From NCBI GenBank assembly GCA_903864485.1, contig CAIPGD010000098.1:1-6860 (forward strand): a stretch of DNA of 6,860 nucleotides, read 5' to 3'. Positions within the stretch are counted from its first letter, which is position 1. The number at the start of each line of letters is the position of its first letter. Source of the stretch: an uncultured bacterium. Its GTDB lineage: Bacteria; Pseudomonadota; Gammaproteobacteria; Burkholderiales; Burkholderiaceae_E. A model generated the notes under the pieces. That model ran no database searches. It was not told the origin of the DNA and was given only the letters and a program-made list of their open reading frames with translations. Made by a program: the position numbers and the translations under genes. Below, one piece after another: positions 5,150 through 6,860 of this stretch.

Positions 5150-6618
5150 TTGAACTCTTTGATGTCATCGTTGTTGGTGGCGGTGGCGCGGGACTGGCTG
5201 CGGCGATCGAAGCGGCAGAGTCGGGTGCCCGCACCGTTCTGCTAGAAAAAAATCAATCTCTGGGCGGCACCACCGCGTGGTCGATTGGTTCAGTCACGGC
5301 GACCCAAACTCCCCATCAGCGCCGTAAAGGCATTGCAGATGAACCGCTGCATCACTGGGAGGATATGCCTGGATTCGCTGGTGAACTGGCGCCGCGCGAC
5401 AATGCGGCACTGCGCCGGGTGCTCTGCGATGCGATGCCCGAGACCTTCCAGTGGTTGCTTGACAGCGGCATTTGTTTTTACGGACCCATGCCCGAACCAC
5501 CGCACCGTCAACCACGGATGCACAACGTATTGCCCAACTCGCGCGCGTTCATCTATCACCTGGAGCGCCGTGCCCGAAGAGCAGGCGTCGATATCCGGCT
5601 CGGGATCCGAGTAGCATCGCTCGACCTCAACGGGGATCGGGTCCGGGGCGTGGTGTTAGAGCCCGAGGTGGGCGCCGAACCCCTAACGCTACATGCCCGG
5701 GGCGATGTCGTGCTGGCGGCTGGGGACTTCACCAGCGATCCGGCACTCAAGCACCGTTTCATGGGCCCTCGAGAAGCGAATGTGGACGCGGTCAACACAA
5801 CCGCCACCGGGGACGGCCAGCGCATGGCGGAGGCCCTGGGGGGAACCATCCTGAATGGCGATCTCGCCTTAGGTCCGGAAATCCGCTTTATTGCACCGGC
5901 GCAGGAAAATTTCCTACGCCGTCTACCCCCCTGGCGTTGGCTGGCGCTCGGTATGCAATGGGCTCTCGACCATGTGCCCATGACGCTGCTGCGCCCTTTC
6001 ATGATGAAATTTCTAACCACGATGTTGGCCCCGGCCACGGCGCTTTTCGAGGATGGTGCCCGGCTAGTCAATCAGAAGGGCGAGCGCTTTGGCGACGAAC
6101 GGCAGGGCCCCTCGCTGCGGCTACCCGATCAGCCAGGGAAAGTCGGCTGGATTCTGATTGATGCCGCGATCGCGCAACGCTACCAAGCTTGGCCACACTT
6201 TATTTCGACGGCGCCAGGGATTGCTTATGCGTATTTGGACGACTATCGCCGAAATCGCCCTGATGTGTTCACCGAAGCGCCCACCCTGGCAGAACTCGCG
6301 CAACGACTCGGCATGAATTCAGCCGCGTTAGAGCGGAGCGGGGCCGAATCCGAAGGGCGCCCTGCCCTGGGCCAGGGTCCCTACATCGCACTGGGGCCAG
6401 TGCGTTCGGTATTTGTTCACTCTGAGGGCGGATTGCGGGTTGATGAAGTGCACCGGGTCCTTGATCAACAGGGGACTCCAATCGCCGGCCTCCGGGCCGC
6501 TGGGTCAACCGGCCAAGGAGGGCTCTTGCTCAAGGGGCACGGTCATCATCTAGCATGGGCCTTCGCCTCAGGTCGTCGTTCTGGCCAGCTGGCTGCGGAC
6601 GCCGCGAGAACCTCTTAA
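5146..6618 (+). CDS. FAD-dependent oxidoreductase, fumarate-reductase/ketosteroid-dehydrogenase (FAD_binding_2) type
   Basis: This is a 490-residue flavoprotein. The FAD fold opens with DVIVVGGGGAGLAAAIEAAE (6-25), with E34 for the ribose and LGGTTAWSIGSV (39-50). The second FAD segment has GDVVLAAGDF (186-195) and TGDGQRMAEALGG (221-233). The C-terminal seal is GLRVD, PIAGLRAAGSTGQGG (445-459) and GHGHHLAWAFASGRRSG (464-480). This order is that of fumarate reductase flavoprotein subunits, urocanate reductase and 3-ketosteroid-1-dehydrogenases, which add or remove hydrogen across a C-C bond next to a carbonyl. There is no haem or FMN domain and no export signal. Residues 258-300 are rich in Trp, Leu, Met and Phe and could form a hydrophobic cap or membrane contact. 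Translation appears to start at TTG (5146), which overlaps the SDR stop as TTGA. The end overlaps the convergent regulator gene. A role as alicyclic ketone or acid dehydrogenase is inferred. Confidence 0.9.
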   Translation: MIELFDVIVVGGGGAGLAAAIEAAESGARTVLLEKNQSLGGTTAWSIGSVTATQTPHQRRKGIADEPLHHWEDMPGFAGELAPRDNAALRRVLCDAMPETFQWLLDSGICFYGPMPEPPHRQPRMHNVLPNSRAFIYHLERRARRAGVDIRLGIRVASLDLNGDRVRGVVLEPEVGAEPLTLHARGDVVLAAGDFTSDPALKHRFMGPREANVDAVNTTATGDGQRMAEALGGTILNGDLALGPEIRFIAPAQENFLRRLPPWRWLALGMQWALDHVPMTLLRPFMMKFLTTMLAPATALFEDGARLVNQKGERFGDERQGPSLRLPDQPGKVGWILIDAAIAQRYQAWPHFISTAPGIAYAYLDDYRRNRPDVFTEAPTLAELAQRLGMNSAALERSGAESEGRPALGQGPYIALGPVRSVFVHSEGGLRVDEVHRVLDQQGTPIAGLRAAGSTGQGGLLLKGHGHHLAWAFASGRRSGQLAADAARTS

Positions 6619-6860
6619 CTTCTGAGCTCAACCCCGCCCCATTCTCCGGACTCAACGAGCTGGCGCACCACTTTTTTGACTTCATCGCGGACGATCACCG
6701 CGCAGGGAGACAACTTATGTTCAGGGAAACTATAAAGATAATTAGAACGACGCATCGGTGCATCTGATATCCGAAGGCAGCGCCAGCGCTCGGGGTGATC
6801 ACCCAGCGCATGAGTCGCCGCCATGGGCTTGACCGTCACACCAACGCCCTGCCCGACGCA
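6615..6860 (-). CDS. Probable LysR-type transcriptional regulator, C-terminal part
   Basis: The frame enters from the right edge and ends at TAA (6617-6615), giving the last 81 residues. It reads CVGQGVGVTVKPMAATHALG at the edge, which fits the 'xxGxGVxxxP' strand-loop of the LysR effector-binding domain. The end, RRSNYLYSFPEHKLSPCAVIVRDEVKKVVRQLVESG, fits the closing strand and the last long helix of that domain ('LSPAA...' followed by a helix and a short tail). The DNA-binding half lies outside the window, so the assignment rests on this region alone. LysR proteins usually act as tetramers that activate a nearby operon when a pathway compound binds. Convergent orientation to the operon is less usual than divergent, so control of the upstream 582-619 site is inference. 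The stretch 6725-6745 is more A+T-rich than the other genes. Confidence 0.68.
   Translation of the reverse strand, partial: CVGQGVGVTVKPMAATHALGDHPERWRCLRISDAPMRRSNYLYSFPEHKLSPCAVIVRDEVKKVVRQLVESGEWGGVELRS

Noticed and set aside
5472..6161. Long plus-strand open frame of 229 residues inside the flavoenzyme gene
   Set aside because: It is a shadow in another frame, rich in Arg/Pro/Gly, while the covering frame has all the FAD motifs.
6730..6745. TATAAAGATAATTAG, a promoter-like A+T-rich stretch
   Set aside because: It lies within the regulator's coding frame (the NYLYSF residues) and has no matching -35 or downstream gene to serve.

Overview
The window reads as part of a proteobacterial chromosome with moderately high GC and dense, co-directional, overlapping genes. 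Shine-Dalgarno signals are ordinary and one start codon is TTG. The exact taxon cannot be read from the sequence. The genes look like a complete small catabolic operon with its own uptake protein and a nearby regulator. There is no RNA gene, insertion sequence or CRISPR array.

Layout: (1) Positions 1-501, minus strand: the N-terminal 167 residues of a periplasmic substrate-binding protein of the branched-chain-amino-acid (LivJ/LivK-like) ABC transporter class. It has a twin-arginine-like signal peptide and runs off the left edge. (2) Positions 502-762: a 261-base divergent control region with a bulged inverted repeat at 582-619. Its TTGAT arms double as possible -35 boxes for outward-facing promoters. 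(3) Positions 763-6618, plus strand: five tightly packed genes, namely a small cupin, an NAD(P)-dependent aldehyde dehydrogenase, a thiamine-diphosphate (ThDP) enzyme of the acetolactate-synthase-like family, a short-chain dehydrogenase/reductase (SDR), and an FAD-dependent oxidoreductase of the fumarate-reductase/ketosteroid-dehydrogenase type. Gene junctions are 4-base overlaps (ATGA; TTGA) or gaps of 17-24 bases, so one transcript is likely. (4) Positions 6615-6860, minus strand: the C-terminal 81 residues of a probable LysR-type regulator, converging on the operon. The two stop codons share one TTAA.

How they may work together (inference): the binding protein captures a small organic acid or polar compound. 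The SDR and the flavoenzyme carry out alcohol/ketone and C-C dehydrogenation steps. The ThDP enzyme cleaves a C-C bond next to a carbonyl (decarboxylation of a 2-oxo acid, or hydrolysis of a cyclic 1,2-dione). The aldehyde dehydrogenase oxidises the aldehyde formed to a carboxylate. The cupin may be a small isomerase, decarboxylase or accessory protein. I do not recognise the exact pathway. The combination could be an undescribed catabolic route, and an alicyclic 1,2-diol/1,2-dione ring-cleavage pathway is one concrete, testable possibility.
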